Origin: Pezicula radicicola
Taxonomy: Eukaryota; Ascomycota; Leotiomycetes; Helotiales; Dermateaceae
Assembly: GCA_003008705.1 (NCBI GenBank)
Contig: PDUO01000010.1
Coordinates: 1-64,000, forward strand
Direction: 5' to 3'
Length of the DNA: 64,000 bases
The translations under genes were made by a program, and so were the position numbers. A model generated the notes under the pieces. That model was given only the letters and a program-made list of their open reading frames with translations, ran no database searches and was not told the DNA's origin. This document shows positions 46,126-61,000 of the stretch, piece after piece (positions within the stretch are counted from its first letter, which is position 1; every line of letters begins with the position of its first letter).

Positions 46126-47166
46126 ATGTCTTCCCCTTTAGTTACCCTGATGCCCGAGCTTGTTTACTACATCATAAAAGAGCTACCTATTAATGATAGC
46201 TGAATCTTTCTGGAAAGTTACAAGAAGATTTATAATAATGGGATATACACCTTCGATGAGAAGTGTTTTCGGGCTATACTAGTTCGTCTAACGGAAGAAG
46301 GCCTAGGTCAAGCCAAACAAATCTTGGAAGATCGTTCGATCCATTTCCTTCAAGAGATCTTCATTCGGTTCCGAACTAGCCTAGGCGTCCTTGGCCCTGA
46401 GAGATTATATATTGAGAATGCTCTTATTTCAGTACTCACCAAAGGGCTTCGAGCTTCCACTCAGCCTCTTACTATTAGTATATGTGATCATCCAGAGAGA
46501 ATTAATGATCCCAGTAGTGGTTGTATGAAGACCGTGGTATAGGCAATAAGCACGATTCTCTCAACTGACCCAACTAGACCATTTAAAGTCCAGATCTAAA
46601 ACTTACGTCTTGGTAACTGTAAATGGCTACTTCATTATAGCCGCCCTTTCCTTGGCCGAGTACAATCTCTTGAGCTCCGATTCGATTACTATACCGCTGA
46701 AAGACGGGTACTAAAGGGTATTAAGAAAGTTTTACCCCTTACCTCGAACCTAGAAGAGCTATCTTTTTCCAATAACACTGATGTATATCTAAGTTCAGAA
46801 ACCTTTCAACAAATCATAAAAAAGAGTATACCTAAGAAATTAAAGAGGGTAATCATCACTGGGATTAGTATTTCAGCCACTGAGTTACGGGAAGCTCTGT
46901 CTCTGTTTCATAATTATCTAAGGGGGTTGAAATTAGAAAATATGGTTTTTCAAGACGAGTCATTTGATAAATTTATCGATTATGTAGTAAACCATTTGGC
47001 AGCTACTTTGGATAGTTTTTCGGTTAAAGATATTTATGAGGACCGTGGAGAGGATGTATACAAAATCCTTGATCCTATAAAAAAATACAGGGAAACAGGA
47101 GTGACTATTTGGGGATTTGATATCATGAAAGGCCTAGATGGTGATAGAGAAGGTAAGAAGTTATAG
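46126..47166 (+). pseudogene. second F-box-type protein, three RIP-like stops
   Basis: ATG 46126 opens with LVTLMPELVYYIIKELPIND, a typical F-box start, and the same frame runs 346 codons to TAG 47164. It is interrupted only by TGA (after NDS, likely a former Trp), TAG (after MKTVV) and TAA (after KVQI, likely Gln). The body has LRR-like segments (LGRVQSLELRFDYY, TSNLEELSFSNNTD, LRGLKLENMVF). It lies about 640 bp downstream of the first F-box gene in the same direction and may be a diverged paralogue. Apart from the three stops the frame is uninterrupted, so inactivation may be recent. Confidence 0.65.
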
Positions 47167-48875
47167 ATTATGAAAGACTGACCATAAGTACAAGGGATAC
47201 TAGGTGCTTGCATCACTCAACTCATAGCAATATATCTTTAACGTGGGGTGATGGTCAGCTAATTTTTTGGCATGATTTGTCGCGGGTACCTAGCACCCCT
47301 AGCCATTCTTTTTATAGATCTATGAAATTTCGAGACGATATATACTACACCGAGTAGGCAGAGGCCATATCCATCTGATATGATTCTATTGTAAAAGCTC
47401 ATCGAAGCATAACCTTCGCGTAACAGTAAACCACAACGCAATACTTGGAAGAGTCTCCATGCTGTCCTATGGGAATGTTTGCTGAGTCGGGTCGGGCGGC
47501 TCTGTTGCTGTGGCCCATAGAAAGCCAAATGTGGGGCAGCGTTTACTATGAGAAGTATGTCCGCAACCGATTGAGGCTCCAAAAGGAGGGTAAATGTAGT
47601 TCCGAAAAGAAATGCCCCTGGAGCCAGTTCTGTTTCCAGAAAAGGACCCTAACGTCCATCCCTGCGTAGCGAAAAACCCACTGTACCGAAAAAAAAACCT
47701 GGTACTTTGACTTTAAATATTTCAAATCTTGTTGTTGATATATCGATTTCAGACTATATAGGTGAAGTTGGAGGAGTAAGTGAAGTTCTTGATTAGGAAG
47801 GCGGTCGATCCAATCGGGCTCACCGTCCGCGTACTGTCGGGCAGAACTGTACTTAAATAGCTTCTTCTTCTTCTTCTTCTTCTCTTAATACAACCAACCC
47901 CATGAAACCACACAACAAGAGCACCCATTAGTGACATACTAACTGGTTGCCCGTTGTAGGTTTGGGAAGCTATTATATACACCATTATATCGGTTTATTG
48001 ACTAAACCGACACTTGTATATACATCGAAATCTCCTATAATTGTGTATAAGTTGTGTTATATACCTATCCCTGGTTATTCCAATTACCTTTTTTAATATA
48101 ATTCTGTTGACGTCGTCGCCTACGCGGCTGATTTACAAAAGGCCTTTATTTAAGCTAAAAGAGAGATACTCCACTATAGCTCTACCATCAAGCCCTTATT
48201 ACTTCGAATATTTTAAAAACGGTCCTACTAGAGCTTTAGAGTATTATCCCTATACCAGATTATTCAACAGCCTTCGTAGGAGTTATGGTACGCAGGATTT
48301 CTATGAGGTCGCCACACCGATCAATACTTCCAGTCGGAGAACTAGCTCCTTACAGCTAGTGCGGGAATACACCACTTTTTTATTACTGTAATATTTCTGG
48401 TAAAATACGATGTTGATTAGCTTATATAATCACTTTCACTGTGGCTGCGGCTGACACAATAAACCTGACTTTAAAATTTCAAAGGCAGCTGCTGACCACG
48501 ACATTTCAACTCGCACATCATCTTTGAACGTACTTCGTTTGTCAGCCGGCACTTGACATGGACCACTCTTGTTTATATAATGTTCATTCTTGTCACTCTC
48601 TGCTTTTATTGCAGAGACGATGCATGGCTCGCTCGAAATAGCCAGACAGCCGCCATGATCTTCTGAGGTGGCTGGCCGCGATTGGCTGGCTGGCGTGCTG
48701 GAAGTGATGATGCAGGATGACACCATGCCGCGAGGCTGTCGTCCAGCTGAGCTGTATGAGCACAACCTCGACCTAACCTGTACTCCCAACTCAACAAAGG
48801 CATGCATATCGACCCTGCGAGAACTATTCACCGACATTCTTTCGTTCAGAGATTCTTTCAGATCCTGCCTGAGTA
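47167..48875. other. intergenic, several unsupported open frames
   Basis: Open frames on both strands between 47259 and 48391 carry no recognisable motifs. A TTC microsatellite (about eight units) lies at 47861-47884 and a short hairpin CGGTTTA / TAAACCG at 47991-48010. The last 300 bp before 48876 become GC-rich and include CGATTGGCTGGCTGGCG, an inverted CCAAT-like site, plausible for the NLR promoter. Confidence 0.4.
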
Positions 48876-51800
48876 ATGCGCCTACTGCAATACAACAACG
48901 ATGGCGAGCTTAGCCTGACCAAGGACTTTGTTGGCGGCGAGATTCCCGAATATGCTATCCTTTCGCACACATGGGGGGCGGATGCAGAAGAGGTCACATA
49001 TAGAGACCTGATAGATGGCACTGGGAAGAGCAAGGTTGGATACGAGAAGATTCGGTTCTGCGGAGGGCAAGCCAGACGTGATGACTTGCACAACTTCTGG
49101 GTAGATACTTGCTGTATCAACAAATCGAGCGACAGGGAGCTTTCGGAAGCTATTAACTCCATGTTTCGCTGGTATCGCAAAGCGGCAAAATGCTACGTAT
49201 ATCTGACGGATGTTTCGACAAATGATCAAATCGACCTGTCTTTACAGCCGTGGGAGGCAGCTTTTGGGAACAGTCGATGGTTTACCCGTGGTTGGACACT
49301 TCAAGAGCTTATCGCGCCGCAATCGGTCGAGTTCTTCTGCTCGAACGGCAATCGACTCGGTGACAAGAAATCATTAGAGGGGCAGCTTCACAAGATAACG
49401 GGGATTCCAGTTTCCGCTCTTCAAAGCAGCCCTCTTTCTGAATTCAGCCTCGACGAGCGAATATCATGGGCACAGCTTCGGGAGACTAAGCGTGACGAGG
49501 ACAAGGCTTATTCCCTGCTAGGCATCTTCGACATCTCGATGCCAGTTATCTATGGCGAGGGGAAGGAGAACGCATTCCGTAGGCTGAACCGCGAATGGAA
49601 ATATCGGCTCAACGACTTTCCCTTTCCAGTCATCCGCCGCCACCTCTCGTCAGGTCCTCCTATCTCCCGAAGCATCTACACATGATGGTTAATATAGAAC
49701 CTTCTTCATTCAAGATTACAGGATGCTAACCAGTTGCTTGTGACCAGACAACTCGATCAACAATTTACCCTACGCTCCGGAGGCGCTATTTAATACGTAC
49801 CAAAGACAACACAAACCTCTCTGCCTCGACAACACCCGAGTCGATATCCTTGACGAAATACATACATGGGCTGAGGGACAAGATGACCGTTGTATCTTTT
49901 GGCTGAGCGGCTTAGCCGGCACCGGGAAGTCGACAATCGCCCGTACTATCGCTCGCAGATGCTTCGAGGAGACGTCGCTCGGAGCTAGCTTCTTCTTCTC
50001 GAGAGGCGGTGGAGATATCAGCCACGCTGGCAAGTTTTTCACAAGCATTGCTAGACAGCTAGCGAACACCATCCCCCTACTCAACCAGCACATTTGCGAC
50101 GCTGTTACAGAAAATAGCGATATTGCCAACCAGTCTCTACGGGACCAATGGCAACAGCTCGTCCTCCGTCCCCTATCGAAATTGGATGGCAATAATTGCC
50201 GTTCCTCGTACGTCGTCGTCATTGATGCGCTCGATGAGTGCGACGGCGATAATGATATCCGGATGATTCTGCAGCTCCTAGCTGAAGCGCGATCGTTACG
50301 GGGGGCCCGATTACGAATTTTTCTCACAAGCAGACCTGAGATTCCAGTCCGATATGGGCTCGGTCAGATACCAGACACGGAGCATCAGGACTTTGTTCTC
50401 CATAGCATATCGCCAGCGATTGTTGACCACGACATCTCGCTCTTCCTAGAATGCAATCTAGGACTAATCGGACGGGAACTCGGTCTGCACGACGACTGGC
50501 CGGGCAAGGAAATCGTTATGCAGATGGTCCACAATGCGAGTGGACTGTTCATCTGGGCTGCAACCGCCTGTCGATATATTCGTGAGGGGAAAAGATATGC
50601 AGCGAAACGGCTCGATACGATCCTTCACAGTGGTGCTAGCACTACCATAGGGCCGGAGAAGCGCCTCGACGAGATCTACACTACTGTCCTCCAGCAATCT
50701 GTTAGTCCAGAATACACGGACGAGGAGAAAGGAGAGTCGTATCAAATGCTACGACAGGTCCTTGGAAGTGCAGTTATTCTTTTTTCGCCCCTTCCTGTAC
50801 ACTCATTAAGCAGGATGCTCTGTGTCACGAAAGAGGATGTCAACCTGGCCCTGTTAGACCTGCACTCTGTCCTAGATATCCCAAAGGACCCAACTTGCCC
50901 TATCCGCCTCCACCACCCTTCATTTCGCGACTTTCTCCTCAACGAGGATAGGTGCAACGATCCAAATTTCTGGGTAGACGAAAAGCAAGCACATCAGACG
51001 CTAGCTGATAGCTGCATACAGTTAATGTCCCAGACACTCAAGAAGGATGTTTGCGAATTGCAGGCTCCTGGGAGTCAAGCCGGCCAAGTTAAGAGCAGTT
51101 GGGTTGAGAGATGTCTTCCGCCCGAAGTTCAATATGCATGCCTTACTGGGTCCATCATCTGCAAAGGAGTGGCTCTCAGGTTCACGACGGCGAGGAAACT
51201 CACCGATTTCTGTAGGCTCATCTACTACACTGGCTTGAGGCGCTTGGGTGGATGGGCAAGACCTCAGAAGGGATTCAAGCAATGTTGTCCTTAGAGGCTC
51301 ACGTTCCGGTAAGCTATCTATCTATTATTTATAAGGGTCTAACTTGTCCTTAGGCTACTGAAAGTCCCAATTTGTACGCATTTATCCATGATGCAAAGCG
51401 ATTTGCTTTATACAACCGATTAGTTATTGAACAGGTTCCCCTTCAATTATATTGTTCAGCACTTGTCTTCGCCCCAGAAAAGAGTATTGTTCGAAAGACA
51501 TTTGAAAATTGTATTCCCCTTTGGATCCAAAGAAAGCCTAGAATGCAAGTGCATTGGGGTACGGCGCTGCAGACGCTCGAGGGCCACTCTTCCTCAGTCT
51601 ACTCCGCGGCCTTCTCCCCCGACGGTAAGTAGATCGTCTCAGGCTCGGGCGACGAGACGGTGCGGCTCTGGGACGCGGCTATAGGAGCACTGCTACAGAC
51701 GCTCGAGGGCCACTCCGACTCAGTCAACTCCGTGGCCTTCTCCCCCGACGGTAAACAGGTCGTGTCAGGCTTATACGACGAGACGGTGCGGCTCTGGAAC

Positions 51801-52064
51801 GCCGCTACAGGAGTACTAGTGTAGACGCTCGAGGGCCACTCCGACTTAGTTATCTCTATGGCCTTCTCCCCCGACGGCAATCTACTACCTACTTTACGTG
51901 TAACTAATTATTGGGTAGTAGAAGGTGAAGCAAGTATTCTCTGGCTACCTCCTGATTACCGATGCATTTGTGAAGCTATTTGGGATCAAACTATTGTTTT
52001 AGGACATTCATCAGGGAGGCTTTCATTTTTTCGGTTTAGACAAGGGCCAAAGCTTATAGTATAG
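48876..52064 (+). pseudogene. HET-NACHT-WD40 NOD-like receptor, damaged C-terminus
   Basis: Exon 1 (48876-49653) encodes a HET domain: YAILSHTWG, then FWVDTCCINK, MFRWYRKAAKCYVYL and RWFTRGWTLQELIAP, matching the three conserved HET blocks. A 94-bp phase-1 intron leads to exon 2 (49748-51308) with a NACHT NTPase: Walker A GLAGTGKST (about 49908) and Walker B VVVIDALDECD (about 50215). A one-base loss near 51143 shifts the frame, and a TAG follows near 51211. A 45-bp intron (51309-51353) precedes the WD40 region, where three repeats (LEGHS..V...AFSPDGK) are near-identical and two TAG codons (51630, 51822) replace likely Gln codons. This is the HET-E/HET-D architecture of heterokaryon incompatibility. 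HET and NACHT parts are intact and GC-rich. Confidence 0.88.
51570..51880 (+). repeat. three near-identical WD40-coding repeats
   Basis: Units of about 126 bp begin with CTCGAGGGCCACTCCGACTC and contain TTCTCCCCCGACGGTAA and GACGAGACGGTGCGGCTCTGG. They differ at only a few positions, mostly C-to-T or G-to-A. In incompatibility NLRs such high-identity repeats expand, contract and change specificity. Only three remain, and two carry TAG stops. Confidence 0.85.
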
Positions 52065-55000
52065 CTTAGAACTAGTATATAATAAACTTTGTATTATAGT
52101 CTTTATATCATATCTCATTTTCTTTTATTTCTATTTCATAGAGGCTTCAAGGGCAACGCGTGACTTTATAGTAGTTGATAATGCCACTTGGTTTCTAGAC
52201 CTAGATTGTTCTCTTTAAGATTTTGTGTACGATTTTCGTGACTGGACCTACCTCAGGCATTGAAATCATTACTAAGCCGAATTGGCGCACCTGGTGCACC
52301 AGCCCACCGCAGTACCTCCAGCCACAATTGGCCTTTATGCCTAAGGCTTTATAAATGAAATTACAGTGCAAATATTACGGGATATGCGGGGCTGTTTCGC
52401 ACTAAAACCGAAATTATTAGCCGAGGTACTGATCCCCGTGTCAACCTTACCTGAATTTACCCGCCACAGCAGCCGCAAGGCTAATAACGATTTCCTATAT
52501 AGGGGTGAGGCCCCTAGAGCTTGGATAAGACCCCTTTATAAAGTATTAGGATAGTATAAGCTTGGTGGTAGAACTATAGTGGAGGAACTCTATTATACTA
52601 TTAAAGAAGACTCTTTATAAATTAGATATAAGGGTAACTATAAGAATATAATTTTCTAGTAGAAGGAGTTTAAGGTATCTAAGAGTAAGTATAGAATATA
52701 ACTTATAATAAATTATAAGAGATATTAAGGTATATATAGATTTTAAGATACTTTAAATTAAAGTATCTATTATATTTTTTAGTATACTAGTTTTTTTAAT
52801 ATATAGAGATAGATATTATTCTAATACTACTCTATTAAATTCTATTTTAAAATATAAATTTTATATTACTATTATAAATTTAATCTAGCTTAAGGTTAGT
52901 TAAGTATTAAATATAATTATAACTTATTAAACTAGAATAGAAGATATAATAATTTAAAAAGTTTATATAAATTATAAACTTAATATTAAAATTATAAGAA
53001 TAACTTATAATTTAAAATATAACTAAAAGAGTATATAACTAATAAAATATATATTTAAAAATCTATACTAGTATCTTAAATATATATAATAAAGTAATAT
53101 TTTAATACTATTTAAAGATAACTATATAATAGTCTAACCTTATCTATAAAAAATATAAATAAATTTAATTATTTATTTATATTTAAGTAAGTAGATAATT
53201 CAAGTCTATTCCTTAACTAAATTACTATCTTTCCTTATAGTTATTTAATTTTTATACTCTTATTATAGGTAGTTATTAGATTTATTAGTAAGGAGAGTAA
53301 TACTATTATTAAAAAGATTTCTAGATACTTAGAAGTAGGTATTAATTAAAAGAAGGATAAGTAAATATCTATCTATATTAATAGACTAGATAGTAGTAGA
53401 AATATTACTTAGTAATATATTTATACTATTATCTACTAAAGTCTATAATCTATTAATAATGAATATAAATATACTCTAGTTAATAAGCTTATTATTTACT
53501 TACTAGATATTTTTATTAAGGTTAGAGATAAATATAAACTAGTTATTAAGAATAGCCTTATAGTTTAGTTCATCCTTCTTATTTATAAGTATAGTTACTA
53601 CTTAAGAAACTAAGTCTCTTAAGTTAAGTAACTTTATAACTAAAAGAAATTATAAAACTTTACTAGTATCTAATACTTATTAGTTCTAAGTATCTATAAT
53701 ATCCTAGAGTATTAGAGGATTAGATTATTAGATAATTAATAGATTATAGTAGATAATATTAGAACTAAGAGTAAAAAAGATTATAGTAGTAATTAAGTAT
53801 TATATTTTAAAATAGATATATTAAGTAAGGCTAGTTAGTATAAGCTTAGTAAATAGATTAATATAAAAGAAATAAACTAGATTAAAGACTTATATAAAGT
53901 AGTAGAATAATATAGATATAATAAAGTACTCTTAATTAGTTAGAGAAACTTCCTTTTATACTTATTATTATAAAAAGAAATATAAATATATTCTTATTCT
54001 AATATAGGTTAAATTTAAAAATAAACCTAGTTATAACTAGTAGCTTCTAAAATATAATTAGTTATTTTATTATTATAATTTATTTTCTCTTATACTTACT
54101 ATAATTTTCTAGAATAGGGTTATAGTTATATATAAGTAAAATATATAATTATATAGGTCCTATAAGTAAAGGTTCTAAAATAGAATACTAGTTTAGTCTC
54201 CTAACTAGGTAGTTAACCCTAACCTCTCTATTTATAATAACTTATCTATATATAGTAAAGTAAATTACTATTCTTTATACTATTATTAATATATATCTAT
54301 AAAGGTTATAATAAGATATTTAGAAAGACTAATAAGGGAGTAAACCTATATTTAGTTACTCTAGCTCTAATAATTAATATAACTAGGATAAGACTTACCT
54401 CTATTAATCTATAGTTAGTAGAGTAACTTATATAATAAATATTAAAAACTAGAGTATTAAATTAAGATATAAATTATAAAAGGAGGGGTATAGCCCTGAT
54501 TTACTTTACTTAAAGAACTATAATTAGAAAAAAAAGGTACTAAGTATAAGGGTCTTCTTTTATTTTATTTTAATATAAAATAGATTTATATAGAAATCTT
54601 ATATACTTTCTATCTAGAAACTTAACTTATAACTACTAATTTATACTTATACTTCTCCTCTCCTCTCTTTACTAAATAACCTAAAGCCCTTTATTTATAG
54701 TTATTTATACTTAGTCTTAATATATTATACTAAAGGATTTAGAGTAAAGAAGTAGATTTTAAAGATAGATATTAAGACTATATATTAATATTAAAATATT
54801 ACTTTTAGGGTTTTAGTAACTTTTAGAACTATATAGAGATAAATATATATATAGTTTAAGTAGAGTAGATCTTATTCTAAAAATAAATATCTTAGATATT
54901 AGATTTTAGGTAGTTTTAGTTTATTAGATTAGTAATACTTATTAGTCTATTCTACTATACTTAAATTTAAGGTATACCTAAAAGTATTATCTTACTAATA

Positions 55001-58000
55001 TACTAGATAATAGATTAGACTCCTTATAATACTATACTAATCTCTTATTATAGCTAGGGCCGTTTATAGACCTCTAATACCAACTAAGCTATATAAAAGC
55101 TTTAGAAGGACTATAGAGATTAATATAATACCCTCTAAGTATAAACTTTAGTAATATTATTATTACTTTTATCTTATATATTTACCCTCTTTCCTAAATT
55201 ACCTTTTAAGCTCTAAGATATAATATAGAAGTTTACTCTATTAGAACTATACCTAATTAGTAGAGAAACCTATTTTTATAAATAGTAGTATAGTAGGATT
55301 ATATATTTCTTATTACTAGTAGTACTATATATATACTATTACTCTTATTCTTTAGTAGAGAGACTTTTAAAATATACTTCTATATAAATTCCTAGTATCC
55401 CTAGAAGGAAAACCTTTTATCTTAATTAAGTCTATAACTTCTTTACTATTATAAAGTTAGATATATAGATAAACTTAAAAATTTCAAGGATTGTTATTAA
55501 TTCTACCCTTGTAAATAAAGTAGTAATCTCAGGAATAGAGTTAAATAAAGTATTACTAAATATAATCTATTATTATAACTACTTATCTAGACTTTAAGAA
55601 GTAATTTTAATAGACTAGATACTATTATATTTATATATTATTTAGATCTACTATCTATATACCTCTACTACCTACTCCTAATATTATACTATCTATTAGT
55701 ATAGCTTAGAGGTAGTATTAAATAACTTATTTAAATAGTATCTAATGTTTATCCTTATATAATAGAAAATCTAGTATATTAGAAAATTAATTAAATTTTA
55801 ATATTTATAAGTTACTATATAAATAAAACTTATATTATAAGTTTATTTCTAATTTTAAATATAAAAACTTTTTATTATAGTTAATTTTAAAGAGGATATT
55901 ATAAAAAAGAATCTATAATCCTTATAATCTTATTAGTTATTTCTAGTATACTAGGTTTTCTATTACTTAGGGATAGATATTAGCCCTCTTATAGATAAGA
56001 TTTATATAATAAGTAGAAGGTTATACCTTCTAGCTTTAAAAGATATTATCTAGAACTATATAATAGTATACTAGGTATATAGTTCCTTGGAGGGTAGTAT
56101 AAGCTTAGAGGAAGAAGTCCTAATTCTAGGCTTCTATAATACTATAGTTAATAATAGTACTATTCTAAGAATTTAAGGAGTAGTCTATATCTTCTTTCCT
56201 AATTAGATAAAACTAAGTATTATAGTATTTACTAATAATAATAATAGATATATAAAGAAGCCCCTTCTTAGAATTACTTAATAGGTAGAGTTCTTTATAT
56301 AACTTTCAGAGGAGAGGTAGCTTAGGATATTTTTAGGGTAGATTCCCTTATTCTTAGTTACCTATAGACTAAGGTATAACTTAAGTATACTATCTATATT
56401 AGAGACTATCTCTTATCTTATAGTTAGGATTTAGAGGTCTATTAATCATTATCTAAGCTATTGGTTTATAGAAGCTATAATTCCTATTATACTTAGAGTA
56501 TTTAATACTAAGCTAGGTAAAGGGTAGATAATAGTTAATATCTATAATTATAGTCTACTCTTTAGTACTTAATTAAGATTAATAATATTAAAGTTATTAT
56601 AATTAAAGGATATTTAATAAAGGACGAGGCTATTATAAGGGCTATAGATAGTATAGTAAAATTAATTTTATAAATAAAATCTTAAACTACTAGAACTCCT
56701 TCTTAGTAAATATAAAGGTTAGAGTTATATCCCTTCTATTTAATATAAAAACTTAGTCTACTACTCCTATTATCTTATCCCCTTTTTAATCTTAAGTATT
56801 ATAGACTAGTATTATTTATTGAAACTAGTTTATATAGTTTTCTTTAGGACTAAGTTTACTTTCTAAGTATTCTAGAGTAATATAATAGTTAAAATCTTAA
56901 ATTAATATATTACCCTTTATAGAAAATAACCTTTAGTCCTTTATATACTATACCTCCTTAATTATATATAAACTATAGTATTGAATTTTAGTACTATAGT
57001 CTATATAGATAATTAGCTTATTGATTTATTAAACTACTATATAGTATCTATAATACTCTTATATTAAAGATAGAGAGTAAGATAATCCTATCTTCTTAGA
57101 TCTTTATCCTACTAAAAGTATTATACTATAGAACTTAATATAGAGATATCTAAAGTACTTAAAGTTATTATTTAGAATATAATAAGATTAACTACCTATA
57201 TACTAACTTTTATTCTATTTACCTATATTATATATCTATAATAGATTAGGTTATAATTTTAGACTTTTATAAAAGGACTTATTTAAGTAACTTAAGACTA
57301 GATATAGTTCTATACTATATATCTTTATATAGTTAAACTTAATTATTCTATCTATTATTAGTCTTAATTACTCTTTTAATAAATTATAGAATACCTCTAT
57401 CTCTAATTTCTCTACTACTTAAACTCCTTTATAATATTTTAAGAAAGCTACCTATTAAAGATAGTTATAACTTACTACTAAGTTATTATAAGATTTATAA
57501 TAATAGTAAGTATACTTTTAATTAAAAGTACTTTTATACTATATTACTTACCTTAGAGTATAATAGTATATTATAAGTTAAAGACCTTATAAAGGAATAA
57601 TTATATTATTTTCTTAAAGAGATTATTATTTAGATAAACTAAGAATACAACTACTATCTAGGAAAACTCTATCTTAAAGACTATCTACTTTCTCTTTTTA
57701 CTAATATACTTTAGGTTTCTACTAAATTCAATACTATTATAATTTAATATAATCTAGAAGAGTTTAATTCAATTATAGAATAGTATTATACTTATATAAA
57801 AGTTATAACTTTAGTAATAGAAACTTTCTTAATAGATTATAAAAGTATTAATTTTAAAATTAATATATAAAATATCTAACTATATAATTATACTACTCTA
57901 TTTTCTTTTAGTAAAAGTTTTCTAAATAGAGTATATTCTATAAAGCTTAGATTTAAGTTATATAATACTATAGTATAGTCTATCTAAGAACTCTTACCTC

Positions 58001-61000
58001 TTATAATAAATCTTAAAGATATTTCTTTAATAAATAATACTAGTAAGATACTTACTTTAAACCCTATTTAGAAAGTTATAAATATAATAAGTTCTAAAAT
58101 ATTAGAAAGTATTTCCCTTACTAGAGTTAATACTACTAAAGATAAATTATAGGAAATTCTATATCTTTTAAAAGCCTCTTTAAAGAATATAAAACTATAA
58201 TAGATAACTTTTAAATAGAAGTTATTTAAGAGCTTTATATATTATATTTCCTATAATTATTCTTTAAAGAACTTTAATCTTAAAGATATCTAGGAAATAG
58301 ATAATATAAAGGAGTATAAAGTTATTAATCCTATATTATACTAGTATAACCTATAACCCTCTCTAGTCTTTTTCTAATACCCCTCTATTATAGGAAAGTA
58401 GTTATATAGTAAAGTAATTAATCTATATAAACTTATAATTTAAAAGTTCTATTACTTTATCTAACTTAGTATATATACTATAAAGAATCTACCCTAGATA
58501 ATAAAATTATATAGCTCTTTTAAAATATTTAAATAAAATATATATAATATTATAGTAGTATATAATAACTCCTATCTAAACTTCTATTCTATTCTACTAT
58601 ATACTTTTAAATACTATTAGTCTAGACTTAGAGTAGTTATTAAATATAATAGTTTAAGTATAGTATAGTTTAGAGTTATTACTAAATATAATTTAATTAG
58701 TAAACTTACTAAAGGTACTACTATTAATAACTATAATAATATAACTATAGGAGACTAAGCTTTACTATATATAGATTACCTTAGCCCTTAGATAAGCTTT
58801 TTAATTATATTTACCTTTATTCTTAGCTCTTTAAAGATATAAAAGAATTAAGTTAATATATAATATATACTTTATACTAGTCTAAATAATTATAAAACTA
58901 GTTTATATATAGTAATATTAATCTTTATATTAAGAGATATACCCTATTATAAGACTAAATATAGGTACTTTAAATTTAAGTATCTATAATTCTATAAATA
59001 TATTAAAATTTCTCTTTATTTTATATCTAAATACTTCTAACCTACTTACTCTAAAAATTATAATTATATTATTACTACCTCTATAATTTATAAAGAGTCT
59101 CTTTTTATAGTATAATTAGACCCCTAACTTATACTACTACTATTAAGCTCTTTTTACCTTTTAAACTTATAGAATAGTTAGATCTAGGTTTCTAAGTCTT
59201 ACTATAATACTAAGAAGTTATTATTAGCTCTATAGTAACTAGAGAGTATTATATTATATAATATTACTATATAGATTAATATCTCTAATTAAGTAATCAA
59301 GAGTCTCTAGTTACTTAGTAATAGAAGGGAATAGTAGTTATAGTAATTATAGTATAAATAATTTTAACTTATATAATAAATATAGTAGACTACTAATAAA
59401 AAGTTCTATTTTCCTAATATATCCTCTTAAGTAGCTTTAGCTAATATTAATATTGATCCTCTACTAAATATTATCTCTAATAAGTAAATAATAACTATTA
59501 TCCTAAGTTAGAAATTTATCTTTTATAAGTAAGATATAATAATATTAACTATAGAAGATAATAGATTATATATACTTAGTTACTTTCATTAATTATTAAA
59601 ATACCTAGAAATATCTACTAGATACCTTTAAGTAAAGAGGGTAGTTAAGTATCTTATTAATAAAGATACTCTACTAGACTCTTTTTAACTAATCTTACTT
59701 CTTGATAATTCTAATAGTAGATTATAAATATACTATCTTTAAGTAGTAATTTAAATTCTTTATAATAAGAACTTAGATAAAATAACTAAATTATATATAG
59801 TATTAAACTAAGCTATAAATATTATAATAATAGAAGTACTAAAACTAATTTAAAATTAAAAGATATTAAGGTATAATTTTAAAATTTAAAATAGTTTATT
59901 TCTTGAATTATTATTATTAAAATAAAGTCTTTTAAGGTTAAACTAGATTAAATATAAGATTTATTCTAAATAATAGATCTTTATACTATCTAATCTACCT
60001 TAAAGCTAGAATTTCACTTATAATAGCTTTATTATAACTCTTAATTACTTAAGAATATAAAGAATTACTTATAATAACCTCTTTATCTATATTTATCTAT
60101 ATTATACTTAAATCCCTACTCTATCTCTAACTCCCTTTCTAAGCTAATCTCCCTCGTCTATACTAAACTTATAATAGATACTCCCTCTACTAATATATAT
60201 ATAATATACTATACTATCTATAAGCTCTTAATATAGACTATAATTACTATCTCCTTTATAACCCCTTCCTCCCTAATATTACTCTATATTTTCACTATCT
60301 ATATAAACTTACTTCTTATAACTACTTATCTATAAAGGTTGAATATATAATAGTAAGGACTTTTTTCTTAAAGGTATTCTAGAATATAATACTAGAGATA
60401 GTAATACTAAGAGTTTACCTAAAGGCCTAGAAGAAACTATATATAATACTAGTAAAGGGGAGGTTAGTATTAGAGATAGAGGCTTATATAACGAAGCCTT
60501 ATATACTAAAGAGTATACTAAGACTAGTTCTAGTAATAAGGGAGAAGAAGATCTAAAATAGTATATTAGTTAATTATTAGAGATAGATAAAGAGACCTAT
60601 ACTAAAGGTTATAAAGAACTATCTAATCTAGAGTAAGGGTCTATAATAACTAGTTCTAGTAATAATAAGACTAATAATAATAATAGTAGATATAATAGTA
60701 AAAGTAAAGGGGAAGATTATAATACTAGAGGTAATAGATAAGTAGTTTTTTATAATCTCGAAGTAGAGGGGTATATAATAGAGGAGTAACTAGATAATTA
60801 AACCTTGGACTAAGGTCCTAATATAGACAACGATTATAGTAGGGTTATTAAAGAGGGTATAGTATATAAGGGGTTTAGTAGATATATTAATAAAATAAAT
60901 AATAAATCTAATAAGACTATAGATACTAAGAATAAATAGAATAAGAGTCTACTATAAGAACTAATTATATATTATACTATCTTATAGATATTAGAATTAT

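Noticed and set aside
47259..47669. Overlapping open frames on both strands
   Set aside because: Neither strand shows a family motif or plausible splicing; it cannot be decided from sequence alone.
48436..48837. 133-codon minus-strand frame upstream of the HET gene
   Set aside because: It is Ser-rich with no motif, and lies in the probable promoter region of the NLR gene.
49770..50327. 185-codon minus-strand frame opposite the NACHT domain
   Set aside because: It is an antisense shadow of a GC-rich coding exon; the plus strand has Walker A and B.
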